64,000 nt of DNA from Flavivirga algicola (GTDB lineage: Bacteria > Bacteroidota > Bacteroidia > Flavobacteriales > Flavobacteriaceae). The first letter of the stretch is position 1, and each line of letters opens with the position of its first letter. The notes beneath the pieces were generated by a model. The model had not been told where the DNA came from. It searched no databases and saw only the letters and a list, made by a program, of their open reading frames with translations. The stretch lies in assembly GCF_012910715.1 (NCBI RefSeq), contig NZ_JABBHF010000002.1:5001-69000 (forward strand), read 5' to 3'. Shown here one piece after another: positions 8,582 to 17,119 of this stretch. Position numbers and translations under genes: made by a program.

Positions 8582-9535
8582 TTACCCTTTATACACCCCC
8601 ATATTTTCATATTTTTCCATTCGCTTGGAAACCAAATCTGTTGGTGATAAGTTTTTTAATTCTTCATAAGATTTAACGATGGCATTGCTTACTGCTAAAA
8701 ATGTTTTTTCACGATCTCGATGTGCGCCACCTAATGGTTCTTTAACGACACCATCTACTACTTTTATCTTCATAGCATCTGTGGCGGTTAGTTTTAAAGC
8801 TTTGGCAGCCTGTTCTTTATATTCCCAACTACGCCATAATATTGAAGAACAGTTTTCTGGAGAGATTACCGAATACCAAGAGTTTTCCAACATCAATACA
8901 TTATCTCCAACACCAATACCTAAAGCACCTCCTGATGCACCTTCACCAATAACGATAGTGATAATAGGTACTTTTAAGCGTGTCATTTCCAGAATATTTC
9001 TAGCAATAGCTTCTCCTTGTCCGCGCTCTTCTGCTTCTAAACCTGGATAAGCACCTGGTGTATCAATTAAAGTGACTATAGGAATTCCAAATTTCTCGGC
9101 AGACTTCATTAAGCGTAAGGCTTTACGATAACCTTCGGGATTGGCCATTCCAAAATTTCTATATTGTCTGGTTTTAGTATTATAACCTTTTTGTTGACCA
9201 ATGAACATAAAACTTTGATCACCTATTTTTCCTAAGCCACCAATCATGGCTTTGTCGTCTTTTATATTACGATCTCCATGCAATTCTAAAAACGAATCGC
9301 CGCAGATAGCTTCTATATAATCTAATGTATAGGGCCTATTTGGATGACGAGACAATTGTACACGTTGCCATGGCGATAGGTTTTTATAAATATCTTTTTG
9401 TGTGTCTTTTAGCTTCTTTTCTATTTGAGAACAAGTTTCTGTAACATCTACTTCACTTTCTTCTCCGATCACTCTACACTTTTGTAATTGATCTTCTAGC
9501 TCTTTTATAGGGAGTTCAAATTCTAAATATTCCAT
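8582..9535 (-). CDS. accA: acetyl-CoA carboxylase carboxyltransferase subunit alpha
   Basis: 317 aa, the normal AccA length. With AccD it transfers CO2 from biotin to acetyl-CoA to make malonyl-CoA for fatty acid synthesis. Clear family stretches: [60 protein letters not shown] and [20 protein letters not shown] (oxyanion-hole glycines). Single gene on the minus strand with its own promoter at 9576-9583; accD is not in the window. Confidence 0.97.
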   Translation of the reverse strand: MEYLEFELPIKELEDQLQKCRVIGEESEVDVTETCSQIEKKLKDTQKDIYKNLSPWQRVQLSRHPNRPYTLDYIEAICGDSFLELHGDRNIKDDKAMIGGLGKIGDQSFMFIGQQKGYNTKTRQYRNFGMANPEGYRKALRLMKSAEKFGIPIVTLIDTPGAYPGLEAEERGQGEAIARNILEMTRLKVPIITIVIGEGASGGALGIGVGDNVLMLENSWYSVISPENCSSILWRSWEYKEQAAKALKLTATDAMKIKVVDGVVKEPLGGAHRDREKTFLAVSNAIVKSYEELKNLSPTDLVSKRMEKYENMGVYKG

Positions 9536-9575
9536 AAGAATTTTATTTAGCTATTTATTTTTTTAGGTTAGCGTA

Positions 9576-9583
9576 CAAATATA
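9576..9583 (-). promoter_or_regulatory. accA promoter -7 element
   Basis: Minus strand TATATTTG, a perfect TAnnTTTG match, about 40 nt upstream of the accA start. The -33 region has no obvious TTG. Confidence 0.6.
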
Positions 9584-9606
9584 AAAACTTTAATTTTCTT
9601 AAACTG

Positions 9607-10503
9607 TTAAGTATGCTTTCTTTTTAATTTTCTTGTATTTTTTAAAATACCGTTTAAGATGACTGTGGCTATAATCACCAAAGCACCATAATAAAAAGAT
9701 GTGCCCATCTGTTCTTTTTCTGGAAACCATATAATGGCCATAATAATTCCATAAACAGGTTCTAAATTATAAGTTAATACTACGGTATAAGGACTAATAA
9801 GTTTCATGACATATACAGATGCAATAAAGGCATAAGCTGTACAAATAGATGCCAGTATGAAAAGATAGCTGAAATCGGATATACTTAAATTAAAAAAGTC
9901 TGAAGAAAATCCAGTTCCAAAAAACAAGATATAAATAGAAATGAATAGCACACCGCTTAAAAATTCGTAAAATGAAATAACTGTTGCTGTATGTTGTTTT
10001 AAAAACCTTCCATTTAATACCGCGAATAGCGAAGAGAAAAATGCTGAAGAAATCCCTAAAATGATACCTTTAAGGTATTTTATCTCACTTTGGGTAATTA
10101 TAAAAACACCTATTATTACTATAATTCCAAAAAGAATTTCATACCAAATGATGGTTCGTTTATAAATTATGGGCTCTATAAAAGAAGCAAAAAAAGCACC
10201 AGTTGAAAACATAGCTAGTGTTATGGATATATTAGAAGCATCTATGGCTCCAAAAAAGGTAATCCAATGTAAAGCTATTATGATTCCTGCTATTGAAAGC
10301 CTGATAAGGGATTTTGGCTTAATTTTTAATTTAACCTTGGCTATTTTAATATAAACAAACATTAAAATAGACGCCATTACCATTCTATACCAAACTAGAG
10401 GAATCGCTTTTATTGTAATTAGTTCGCCTAAAATAGCCGTAAAACCAGCAATAAAAACTAAAAAATGAAGGTGAATATAGTTTTTAATTTTAGCGTTTGG
10501 CAT
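9607..10503 (-). CDS. EamA-type (DMT superfamily) transporter
   Basis: 298 aa inner-membrane protein with about ten hydrophobic segments arranged as two repeated five-helix halves, as in drug/metabolite exporters of the EamA family. The typical second-half end TYNLEPVYGIIMAIIWFPEK is present, including the conserved Pro-Val-Tyr. Substrate cannot be told. Its start overlaps the end of the lptG-like gene by 14 nt, so the two are translationally linked and likely co-transcribed from the tgt promoter. Confidence 0.88.
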   Translation of the reverse strand: MPNAKIKNYIHLHFLVFIAGFTAILGELITIKAIPLVWYRMVMASILMFVYIKIAKVKLKIKPKSLIRLSIAGIIIALHWITFFGAIDASNISITLAMFSTGAFFASFIEPIIYKRTIIWYEILFGIIVIIGVFIITQSEIKYLKGIILGISSAFFSSLFAVLNGRFLKQHTATVISFYEFLSGVLFISIYILFFGTGFSSDFFNLSISDFSYLFILASICTAYAFIASVYVMKLISPYTVVLTYNLEPVYGIIMAIIWFPEKEQMGTSFYYGALVIIATVILNGILKNTRKLKRKHT

Positions 10504-11566
10504 TATACAGAAGATAAACTGCTAAAATACCAAAAATGACGTTAGGAAACCACACAGCTACTATTGGTGGAAAATCGGACTGCTCTGCCATTACACCAAA
10601 AATCTTATCAAAAAATACAAAGACCATGGCGATGCATATACCAACAGCCAAATTAACTCCCATTCCCCCGCGTCTTTTAATTGAGGAGACAGCCACTGCA
10701 ATAATGGTTAAAATAAATACTGAAACTGGCAAACTCCATTTTCTATATAAAACCAATTGAAAACGACCAACATTAGAAGATCCTCGAGCTTCTTCTTTTG
10801 CTATAAATCGCTTTAAGTCGCCATACATTTTGGTTTCTGCTGCGTATATTACAGGGATAAGGTCATCTACATGAAAAGAAAACAAGGTGTCCTTTTTTTG
10901 GATTTTTTCTATAACATCATTCATTTTACCAATATCCCTTTTTAGGTAATTAGTTAATTGGTATGTAGTATCCTTCTCAATATATTTTATTTTATCGGCT
11001 GTTATTTTATAAATAAGTTCGTTTCCCTCAAAATGCTCTAAAGTAAAGTTTCTTCCCTCATTGTTCTTCCCATCAAAACTACTTACATAAATAATATCAT
11101 TGTCATTTATTTGCCTAAATACATTGGTATTATCTACAGCACTTTTATGCTTTTTTAAATACTTGTAAGTAAAATTGTTAAAACCTTCACTGGCTTTCGG
11201 TGCTAAAAACAACCCTAGAATAATGGCTAGTACAGCAACTACAGAAGCTCCTATCATGTAAGGTCTTAAAAAACGTGTAAATGAAACACCTGAACTTAAA
11301 AAAGCTACAACCTCTGTATTGTTCGCTAGTTTAGATGTGAACCAAATAACTGATAGGAATAAAAATAACGGAAAGAGTAAATGCGCAAAATAGATTGTGA
11401 AGTCCAAGAAGTAGATCATTACTTCTACAAAAGGCACCTCATTTTCTAGTATTTTTCCTATTTTTTCTGCTAAATGCACTGTAATTCCAATAGGAATAAA
11501 CAGAAGTAACATCATTAAAAATGTAAACAAATAGCGTTTTAATATGTACCAATCTAGAATTTTCAT
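10490..11566 (-). CDS. LptF/LptG family permease
   Basis: 358 aa with the YjgP/YjgQ layout: N-terminal IRDWYILKRYL-like start (MKILDWYILKRYLFTF), three transmembrane helices, a periplasmic beta-jellyroll (about 120-265), and three C-terminal helices. It would pair with LptB to extract lipopolysaccharide from the inner membrane. LptF and LptG look alike; the N-terminal ILDWYILKRYL favours LptG. It lies 5 nt after tgt and overlaps the EamA gene. Confidence 0.88.
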   Translation of the reverse strand: MKILDWYILKRYLFTFLMMLLLFIPIGITVHLAEKIGKILENEVPFVEVMIYFLDFTIYFAHLLFPLFLFLSVIWFTSKLANNTEVVAFLSSGVSFTRFLRPYMIGASVVAVLAIILGLFLAPKASEGFNNFTYKYLKKHKSAVDNTNVFRQINDNDIIYVSSFDGKNNEGRNFTLEHFEGNELIYKITADKIKYIEKDTTYQLTNYLKRDIGKMNDVIEKIQKKDTLFSFHVDDLIPVIYAAETKMYGDLKRFIAKEEARGSSNVGRFQLVLYRKWSLPVSVFILTIIAVAVSSIKRRGGMGVNLAVGICIAMVFVFFDKIFGVMAEQSDFPPIVAVWFPNVIFGILAVYLLYNAKR

Positions 11567-11571
11567 AAATA

Positions 11572-12702
11572 CTATAAACGGTTATCCATTTGTTTCACCA
11601 TCTTATCTTTCCAAGTTTTAAAATCTCCTGCTAATATATGTTTTCTTGCTTCTCGAACCAACCATAAATAAAACCCTAAATTATGGATGGTTGCTATTTG
11701 CTTGCCTAACAATTCATTAACCGTAAATAAATGCCTCAAATAAGCTTTGCTATACTCGGTATCTACAAAAGTTATTCCCATCTCATCAATTGGAGAAAAA
11801 TCATCAGCCCATTTCAAATTTTTAATATTTATGGTGCCATGTGCTGTAAATAACATACCGTTTCTGGCATTTCTTGTTGGCATAACACAATCAAACATAT
11901 CTACACCTAACGCAATATTTTCTAAAATATTGATTGGCGTACCAACTCCCATTAAATAACGTGGTTTTTCTTCTGGTAAAATAGAACAAACCACATCGGT
12001 CATGGCATACATTTCTTCTGCTGGTTCGCCTACCGATAAACCACCAATAGCATTACCTACAGCACCTGCATTTGCAATATATTCGGCAGATTGCATACGC
12101 AAATCTTTATAGGTGCTTCCTTGTACTATAGGAAAAAAGGCTTGATTGTAATCGTATTTTAAAGGTGTTTTTCCTAAATGATTGATACATCTATCTAACC
12201 AGCGATGTGTCATATGCATTGAGCGTTTGGCATAGTTATAATCGCATGGGTATGGTGTACATTCATCAAAAGCCATGATGATATCTGCTCCAATGCTTCG
12301 CTGAATCTCCATAACGTTTTCTGGTGTAAACGTATGGTAGCTTCCGTCTATATGCGATTTAAATTTAACGCCTTCTTCTTTAATTTTTCTATTAGCTGAT
12401 AAAGAATATACTTGATAGCCTCCAGAATCTGTTAAGATATTTCTATCCCAATTCATGAACTTATGGAGCCCCCCTGCTTTTTCAATGATATCTGTTTGAG
12501 GGCGTAAATACAAATGGTAGGTATTACCTAAAATAATGTCGGGATTTATATCGTCTTTTAACTCACGTTGGTGTACTCCTTTAACCGTGGCAACCGTACC
12601 AACAGGCATGAAAATGGGTGTCTCTATAATACCATGATCGGTCGTTATTTTACCCGCTCTTGCTTTACTTTGAGTATCTTTTGCTTTTAATTCGAATTTC
12701 AT
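11572..12702 (-). CDS. tgt: tRNA-guanine transglycosylase (queuosine synthesis)
   Basis: 376 aa from the Met at 12702 (MKFELKAKDTQSKARAG). It swaps G34 for preQ1 in GUN-anticodon tRNAs. Catalytic features are ILTDSGGYQVYSL (first active-site Asp), GGLSVGEP, and DCVMPTRNARNG (nucleophile Asp). The zinc-ligand region near the C-terminus, normally Cys-x-Cys-x2-Cys, reads IDEMGITFVDTEYSKAYLRH with none of the cysteines, as is seen in several Bacteroidota copies. A longer ORF from 12726 is rejected because the promoter at 12724-12731 overlaps it. First gene of a tgt-lptG-like-EamA operon. Confidence 0.95.
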   Translation of the reverse strand: MKFELKAKDTQSKARAGKITTDHGIIETPIFMPVGTVATVKGVHQRELKDDINPDIILGNTYHLYLRPQTDIIEKAGGLHKFMNWDRNILTDSGGYQVYSLSANRKIKEEGVKFKSHIDGSYHTFTPENVMEIQRSIGADIIMAFDECTPYPCDYNYAKRSMHMTHRWLDRCINHLGKTPLKYDYNQAFFPIVQGSTYKDLRMQSAEYIANAGAVGNAIGGLSVGEPAEEMYAMTDVVCSILPEEKPRYLMGVGTPINILENIALGVDMFDCVMPTRNARNGMLFTAHGTINIKNLKWADDFSPIDEMGITFVDTEYSKAYLRHLFTVNELLGKQIATIHNLGFYLWLVREARKHILAGDFKTWKDKMVKQMDNRL

Positions 12703-12723
12703 CTCTACAACATTATAAGTTGG

Positions 12724-12731
12724 CAAACCTA
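12724..12731 (-). promoter_or_regulatory. tgt operon promoter -7 element
   Basis: Minus strand TAGGTTTG fits TAnnTTTG. Transcription would begin about 12719, upstream of the Met at 12702 and after the one at 12726, which decides the tgt start. Confidence 0.6.
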
Positions 12732-12918
12732 CATATTTTTTTAATTTTAAATTAGTTTTATTCTATCAAATTATGTAAGTCTGTTGACATCTATTTATTG
12801 AAATAAAATGTGAGTCAAGCTAAATAACTAAAAATATATGGTAATCGTTATAAAAAGAAAATAATTTGCGTTTGGCAACGTTTTTGATGTTAAGAATCAA
12901 ATCTAAAAAACGAATATT

Positions 12919-13512
12919 ATGAGAAATCTATTTTTTATTTTGGCAATTGCTTTAATGATACCGTTTACCACTATGGCCCAGTCTCAAATGGTAACTGGTA
13001 TGGGGATTAAAGCAGGACTAAATTACAACGCAAATGGTAAATATTTTGAATCTATTAATACCGCTGCGGATAATCCCGACAGAAATATTGGTTACCATAT
13101 AGGCTTATTTGGTAAAATTGGAAACAGCAGGCTTTACTTTAAACCAGAATTAGTTTATACGACTACTAAAAGTGATTACACCGATCAGGACTTTAAGATG
13201 CAAAAACTTGATGCTCCTTTATTAGTAGGCACACGAATAATTGGTCCTTTTAGTGTCTTTGGAGGCCCTTCACTACAATATATTTTGGATTCTAAATTTG
13301 ATGGCCTTTCTATTAATAATATAAAGAATGATTTCTCTGTTGGGCTCAACTTTGGTATTGGATTTAATCTTAATAACATTGGTATCGATGTTCGCTATGA
13401 AAGAGGCTTTAGTAAAAATGAAGCCACCTTTTTAAATAACAACAATGTTAACACCAGTAGATTAGATACGAGACCAGATCAGTTAATTCTGGGGCTATCT
13501 GTTATATTATAA
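12919..13512 (+). CDS. outer-membrane beta-barrel protein (PorT-like family)
   Basis: 197 aa with a signal peptide (MRNLFFILAIALMIPFTTMA, cleavage after AQ) and a mature part of alternating hydrophobic strands with glycine pairs (GMGIKAGLNYN, GYHIGLFGKIG, SVGLNFGIGFNL), ending in a strand with a hydrophobic C-terminus (LILGLSVIL). This matches the porin-like outer membrane beta-barrel family common in Bacteroidota. Ligand unknown. Followed by a strong terminator at 13524-13553; a TAATTTGC stretch lies upstream near 12863 but is one base short of the consensus. Confidence 0.82.
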   Translation: MRNLFFILAIALMIPFTTMAQSQMVTGMGIKAGLNYNANGKYFESINTAADNPDRNIGYHIGLFGKIGNSRLYFKPELVYTTTKSDYTDQDFKMQKLDAPLLVGTRIIGPFSVFGGPSLQYILDSKFDGLSINNIKNDFSVGLNFGIGFNLNNIGIDVRYERGFSKNEATFLNNNNVNTSRLDTRPDQLILGLSVIL

Positions 13513-13523
13513 TTAAAACGTAA

Positions 13524-13553
13524 GAGCCTCGTTAAAACGAGGCTCCTTTTTTA
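13524..13553 (+). terminator. intrinsic terminator of the beta-barrel gene
   Basis: Perfect inverted repeat GAGCCTCGTT (13524-13533) / AACGAGGCTC (13536-13545) followed by a T-run to 13553. Also lies at the 3' end of the convergent FKBP gene. Confidence 0.88.
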
Positions 13554-13578
13554 TTTCCTATAGCTTAATATATCTTCT

Positions 13579-14619
13579 CTATTCTGAATCTAAATAATCT
13601 GGTGTACCATCACCATCTGTATCGGTAAACGTTATAATGGTTCCCGTAAACGTTCCATCTTCTTCTTCAACAATATAGTTTACAAGTTTTTGATTTGATT
13701 CTAAAGTAATTGATTTTACAGCTTCTCTAGTAGCTCTATTTTCTGTAGTTATAGTTATTTCATCTCTGGTTAAAATACCATCGCCATCATCATCTGTGTC
13801 TTGATAATTATAGATAGGAACCAAAAAGCCGTTAGCAGCAGATGTAAAATCTTCGTCTGTGTTATCAAATAAATCACCATTTCCATCTGCATCTTCTAAA
13901 TAAGAAGGAATACCATCATTGTCATGGTCATTTTGAGACGTTTGTAACAATTCAAACTTAAAAATTAACGGGGAATATGCGGGAATCCCAGTTCTTGATT
14001 CTGAAAAATATCCTAAACCTGAAGGTAAAAACATAACTCCCATACCCTGGTTTACAAAACTAACCGTGCCATCACCATTTTCATTAAAATCTTCAGCTAC
14101 ATTAAATTGAGAAAACACTTTACCCCACCCTATTATAGTTCCTGTTAAATCAAAACCTATGGGGTTAATTGCACTATCAAAAACTGCATTATCTAAAGTA
14201 AAACCTTCATAAGTAGCAACAACATTATCTCCGAATGTAGGCGAGTCAATACCATTTCCATCTTCTAGTCTAAGTATATAATACTCATAATCTGTATCTG
14301 CAAAAGAGGTCTGTACAGTTTTCAGATTCACTCCCATGGCATCTTCAAGCAGTGTGCCATCATCGGGAACATCGGTTCCTTCTACAAGTTTAGTAATTTT
14401 TAAATCTTGAATGGTTGGATTTGCAAGTGCCTCAAATTCACTAGAATTGTAATAGTGTGTTTTAAAATAATCCAACAGAGCTTCTTTATCTGCAATTTGC
14501 TGTTCGGTTCTATCCCTATCTTCAACAACTACAGGATCTGTACCGCCATCATCTTTATTACAAGACAAAAAACATGTAACCAAACATGTCGTCACTAAAG
14601 CTATTCTTCTTAATTTCAT
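13579..14619 (-). CDS. FKBP-type peptidyl-prolyl isomerase lipoprotein with calcium-type repeats
   Basis: 346 aa. The N-terminus is a lipoprotein signal ending FLSC (Cys about 20). Residues about 110-235 form an FKBP domain (FGDNVVATYEGFTLDNAVFD, IGWGKVF, MFLPSGLGYF, IPAYSPLIFKFEL), expected to help fold periplasmic or outer-membrane proteins. After it come Asp-rich blocks NDHDNDGIPSYLEDADGNGD, DTDDDGDGILTRDE and DTDGDGTPDYLD, which resemble thrombospondin type 3 calcium-binding repeats; this tail is beyond the standard FKBP. Single gene, convergent with the beta-barrel gene. Confidence 0.88.
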   Translation of the reverse strand: MKLRRIALVTTCLVTCFLSCNKDDGGTDPVVVEDRDRTEQQIADKEALLDYFKTHYYNSSEFEALANPTIQDLKITKLVEGTDVPDDGTLLEDAMGVNLKTVQTSFADTDYEYYILRLEDGNGIDSPTFGDNVVATYEGFTLDNAVFDSAINPIGFDLTGTIIGWGKVFSQFNVAEDFNENGDGTVSFVNQGMGVMFLPSGLGYFSESRTGIPAYSPLIFKFELLQTSQNDHDNDGIPSYLEDADGNGDLFDNTDEDFTSAANGFLVPIYNYQDTDDDGDGILTRDEITITTENRATREAVKSITLESNQKLVNYIVEEEDGTFTGTIITFTDTDGDGTPDYLDSE

Positions 14620-14778
14620 ATTTATTTTTTATTTTCTATTTTGAATTGACTGCCTTATACTATATCAAAATAAAATATTAATACATTCATTTTATCAATT
14701 AGCTTTTCAAATTTAAACTTTAAGCTTCTGAATGTTTCTTTATTGCTTATTTTTGATGCGCAAGATACAATTTTAAAA

Positions 14779-14786
14779 TAGTTTTG
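14779..14786 (+). promoter_or_regulatory. hslR promoter -7 element
   Basis: TAGTTTTG, fitting TAnnTTTG, with TTTTG at 14751-14755 upstream. It lies 36 nt before the hslR start. Confidence 0.55.
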
Positions 14787-14821
14787 CACAAGAACATTAA
14801 CGTAGTTTTTAGAACATTTGT

Positions 14822-15193
14822 ATGCGAATTGATAAGTATTTATGGTGTACCAGGTATTATAAAACAAGAACTCTTGCAACAACGGCTTGTAAAAAAGGGC
14901 AAGTAAGAGTAAACCAAGAAATTGTTAAACCGAGTAGGGAGGTTTATCCATTGGATACCGTTGAATTAAGAAAGAATCAAATAAATTATAAACTTACCGT
15001 AAATGATATTCCAGAAAGTAGGGTTGGTGCCAAGCTGGTTGATATATACAGAACAGATATTACTTCTAAAGAACAATTTGAAGCCCAGGAGCTCTTAAAA
15101 TATTCTAAAGATTATTACAGAAAAAGAGGGACTGGAAGACCCACAAAAAAAGATAGAAGGGATATTGATGATTTTACAGATGAAACATATTGA
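14822..15193 (+). CDS. hslR: S4-domain RNA-binding heat shock protein (Hsp15-like)
   Basis: 123 aa with an S4 domain at its very start (MRIDKYLWCTRYYKTRTLAT, then KKGQVRVNQEIVKPSREVYP). Hsp15 binds free 50S subunits carrying peptidyl-tRNA and helps recycle stalled ribosomes. A basic tail KRGTGRPTKKDRRDID fits the family. The gene's stop codon TGA (15191-15193) is also the first three bases of the repeat element at 15191-15347. Confidence 0.88.
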   Translation: MRIDKYLWCTRYYKTRTLATTACKKGQVRVNQEIVKPSREVYPLDTVELRKNQINYKLTVNDIPESRVGAKLVDIYRTDITSKEQFEAQELLKYSKDYYRKRGTGRPTKKDRRDIDDFTDETY

Positions 15194-15347
15194 ACTCATC
15201 TTAACTTTTCTATTTCCTAAAAAATGGCTGCCCGCCATATTTCGTTGCTTTTTTTGTCCGTAGCGCTGCTATGAGCTTCAAAAAGTGCCTCATCTGGTTA
15301 AATTTCAACTCATTTTCGGTTAAAAACAAAAAGTCAAGATGAGTTCA
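15191..15347. repeat. 157-bp element with imperfect terminal inverted repeats (MITE-like)
   Basis: Ends are TGAACTCATCTTAACTTTT (from 15191) and its near-inverse AAAAGTCAAGATGAGTTCA (to 15347), differing at one or two positions over about 20 bp. The interior carries no ORF but has a GC-richer part (TGGCTGCCCGCCAT, TCCGTAGCGCTGCTATGAGC). The size and ends suit a miniature inverted-repeat element, or a long hairpin RNA. No target-site duplication is clear. Confidence 0.45.
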
Positions 15348-15470
15348 TTAATAACAAAGAAGAATGATTATTTTAGGTGTTATCCCTTACCCTGTATAAA
15401 CATTAAAAAAAATAATATAAACAGACAAAAAATGAGTAATTTTATCTTTTAATTTTTTGAACTAACTTAT

Positions 15471-15974
15471 ATGGCAGTTAAGAATAATATCATCCTTAAT
15501 CATAACGAAATCAATCACAAAATAAGACGTATTGCTTTTCAAATATATGAAAGCAATGTCAAGGAAAAAGAAGTTATTCTTGCCGGTATAGATAAAAACG
15601 GTTATGTATTTGCAAAAAAACTAAAAACTGCCCTTCAAAAAATATCTGAGATCAACCCCATACTTTGTAAAGTTTCTATTGACAAAAAGAATCCATCTTC
15701 TGAGATTAAAACCTCTATAACGCCTGATGATTATAAAAATAAGTCTTTGGTTCTTGTTGATGATGTTTTAAATTCTGGTACAACACTAATTTATGGTGTT
15801 AAACATTTTTTGGATGTTCCTTTAAAACAATTTAAAACTGCCGTTTTGGTAAATAGAAATCATAAAAAATATCCTGTAAAGGCCGATTTTAAAGGGATTT
15901 CATTATCGACTTCTTTGCATGAACATGTGCATGTGGTTTTAGAGGGCAAAACTTTCGAAGCTGTTTTAGAATAG
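15471..15974 (+). CDS. phosphoribosyltransferase family protein
   Basis: 167 aa type I PRTase fold. The PRPP-binding motif is LVLVDDVLNSGTTL (residues about 90-103), matching PyrR/Hpt-type enzymes. It is similar to the flavobacterial PRTase group often listed as PyrR-like, but neither the uracil PRTase hood nor the RNA-binding residues can be assigned by eye, so the base substrate is unknown. Its 3' end overlaps convergent aroK by 9 nt. Confidence 0.82.
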   Translation: MAVKNNIILNHNEINHKIRRIAFQIYESNVKEKEVILAGIDKNGYVFAKKLKTALQKISEINPILCKVSIDKKNPSSEIKTSITPDDYKNKSLVLVDDVLNSGTTLIYGVKHFLDVPLKQFKTAVLVNRNHKKYPVKADFKGISLSTSLHEHVHVVLEGKTFEAVLE

Positions 15975-16487
15975 CTCCAAAACCAACTCTTCAATAATAT
16001 CATCTTCTGTTTTATTATCGCTAGTTATGGTAACATCGGATAAACTATAAAACTGAGAACGCTCAAAAAGATGTTTTCCAATAAATTCCGTAAGTAGCTC
16101 ATCTGTTTCAATATGAGCAATTAGCGGACGTTTGCTTTTTTCTTTTTTCAACCTCGTTACTAAAGTAGGTATGGAAGCTTTTAGGTAAATGCTCTTTATA
16201 TGAGGTAAGTTTCTTAGTAAATCCATATTATTGCTATAACATGGCGTTCCCCCTCCTAACGATAAAACCAATTTGGTTTTATGCTCTAAAAGCTCTTTTA
16301 GGTATACTGTTTCGACCTTCCTAAAATAAATTTCTCCTTTGGATTTGAAAATATCACTGATCGATAATAGTTCCTTTTCTTCAATATAATCGTCTAAGTC
16401 TATAAAATCATAGTTTAATTTTTTTGCTAAAATCCTTCCTAAAGTCGACTTTCCTGAAGCCATATACCCAATTAAAACTACAATCAT
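15966..16487 (-). CDS. aroK: shikimate kinase
   Basis: 173 aa, normal length. ATP-dependent phosphorylation of shikimate at the 3-OH in chorismate synthesis. Walker A is GYMASGKST (7-15); the shikimate-binding Asp is in FIDLDDYIEE, and GGGTPCYSNN plus RPLIAHIETD (lid) follow. The start is clear (MIVVLIGYM). Single gene, ends against the PRTase gene. Confidence 0.95.
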   Translation of the reverse strand: MIVVLIGYMASGKSTLGRILAKKLNYDFIDLDDYIEEKELLSISDIFKSKGEIYFRKVETVYLKELLEHKTKLVLSLGGGTPCYSNNMDLLRNLPHIKSIYLKASIPTLVTRLKKEKSKRPLIAHIETDELLTEFIGKHLFERSQFYSLSDVTITSDNKTEDDIIEELVLELF

Positions 16488-16563
16488 TTTCTCGCTATAA
16501 ATTGATTATTAAAAACATACGTTTAAGCGATGCAAAAAAACAAAAAAATCTTTAAAAAAAGTA

Positions 16564-16600
16564 TTGTTTAATTAATAAAACATTATATATTTGCACCCGC
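16564..16600 (+). promoter_or_regulatory. promoter of the tRNA-Lys/tRNA-Leu unit
   Basis: TTG (16564-16566), 19-nt spacer, TATATTTG (16586-16593), then GCACCCGC to 16600. The 15-mer TATATTTGCACCCGC is identical to two rrn promoter copies at the window start. Confidence 0.8.
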
Positions 16601-16636
16601 TAACAACAAACAAAGCAATGTTAGTATTGAAATAAT

Positions 16637-16709
16637 GACCTGGTAGCTCAGTTGGTAGAGCATCTCCCTTTTAAGGAGAGGGTCCTGGGTTCGAGCCCCA
16701 GCCCGGTCA
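16637..16709 (+). tRNA. tRNA-Lys (UUU)
   Basis: 73-nt cloverleaf. Acceptor GACCTGG pairs with CCCGGTC except for a U5-C68 mismatch; D arm TAGCTCAGTTGGTAGAGCA; anticodon arm TCTCC-CTTTTAA-GGAGA gives anticodon TTT; T arm CTGGG-TTCGAGC-CCCAG; discriminator A at 16709. CCA is not encoded (next bases CAA). Confidence 0.95.
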
Positions 16710-16711
16710 CA

Positions 16712-16745
16712 AGAAAAAGTTAAGCGTAATTGCTTAACTTTTTCT
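16712..16745 (+). terminator. hairpin between the two tRNAs
   Basis: Perfect 14-bp inverted repeat AGAAAAAGTTAAGC (16712-16725) / GCTTAACTTTTTCT (16732-16745) with a 6-nt loop. It could be a terminator, an attenuator or a processing signal; no separate promoter is visible before tRNA-Leu. Confidence 0.65.
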
Positions 16746-16766
16746 ATTTTTACACAACTCATTTAT

Positions 16767-16851
16767 GCGCACGTGGCGGAATTGGTAGACGCGCTGGCTT
16801 GAGGGGCCAGTATCCGTTTAGGATGTGGAAGTTCGAATCTTCTCGTGCGCA
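16767..16851 (+). tRNA. tRNA-Leu (GAG)
   Basis: 85-nt class II tRNA. Acceptor GCGCACG / CGTGCGC fully paired; D arm GTGGCGGAATTGGTAGACGC; anticodon arm CTGGC-TTGAGGG-GCCAG gives GAG; long variable arm TATCCGTTTAGGATGT; T arm with GTTCGAAT; discriminator A at 16851. Confidence 0.96.
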
Positions 16852-17065
16852 CTTCATTTTATTCTTTATTACAGAATTTTATAAAAAATACTACTTTCCC
16901 TCTATTTCATATCATCAACCTACTTTAAGCCTATTAACCTTATAGGGGCTTTTTATTTACCATAGATAGAGTAAATAGTTTAAAAAAACTTATTTATAAC
17001 ACCCCCCTGTTTTCAGGGTATTTGTTTTCATGGAATACGGTGTAAAAAAACAGTAAGCAAGACTA

Positions 17066-17073
17066 TACTTTTG
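17066..17073 (+). promoter_or_regulatory. candidate -7 element of the 17120 gene pair
   Basis: TACTTTTG fits TAnnTTTG, 47 nt before the start codon of the gene at 17120. No TTG at the ideal spacing. Confidence 0.45.
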
Positions 17074-17119
17074 GAGTATCAAAAAAAGAATTTATTATTT
17101 AACCTAAAACAAATACATT

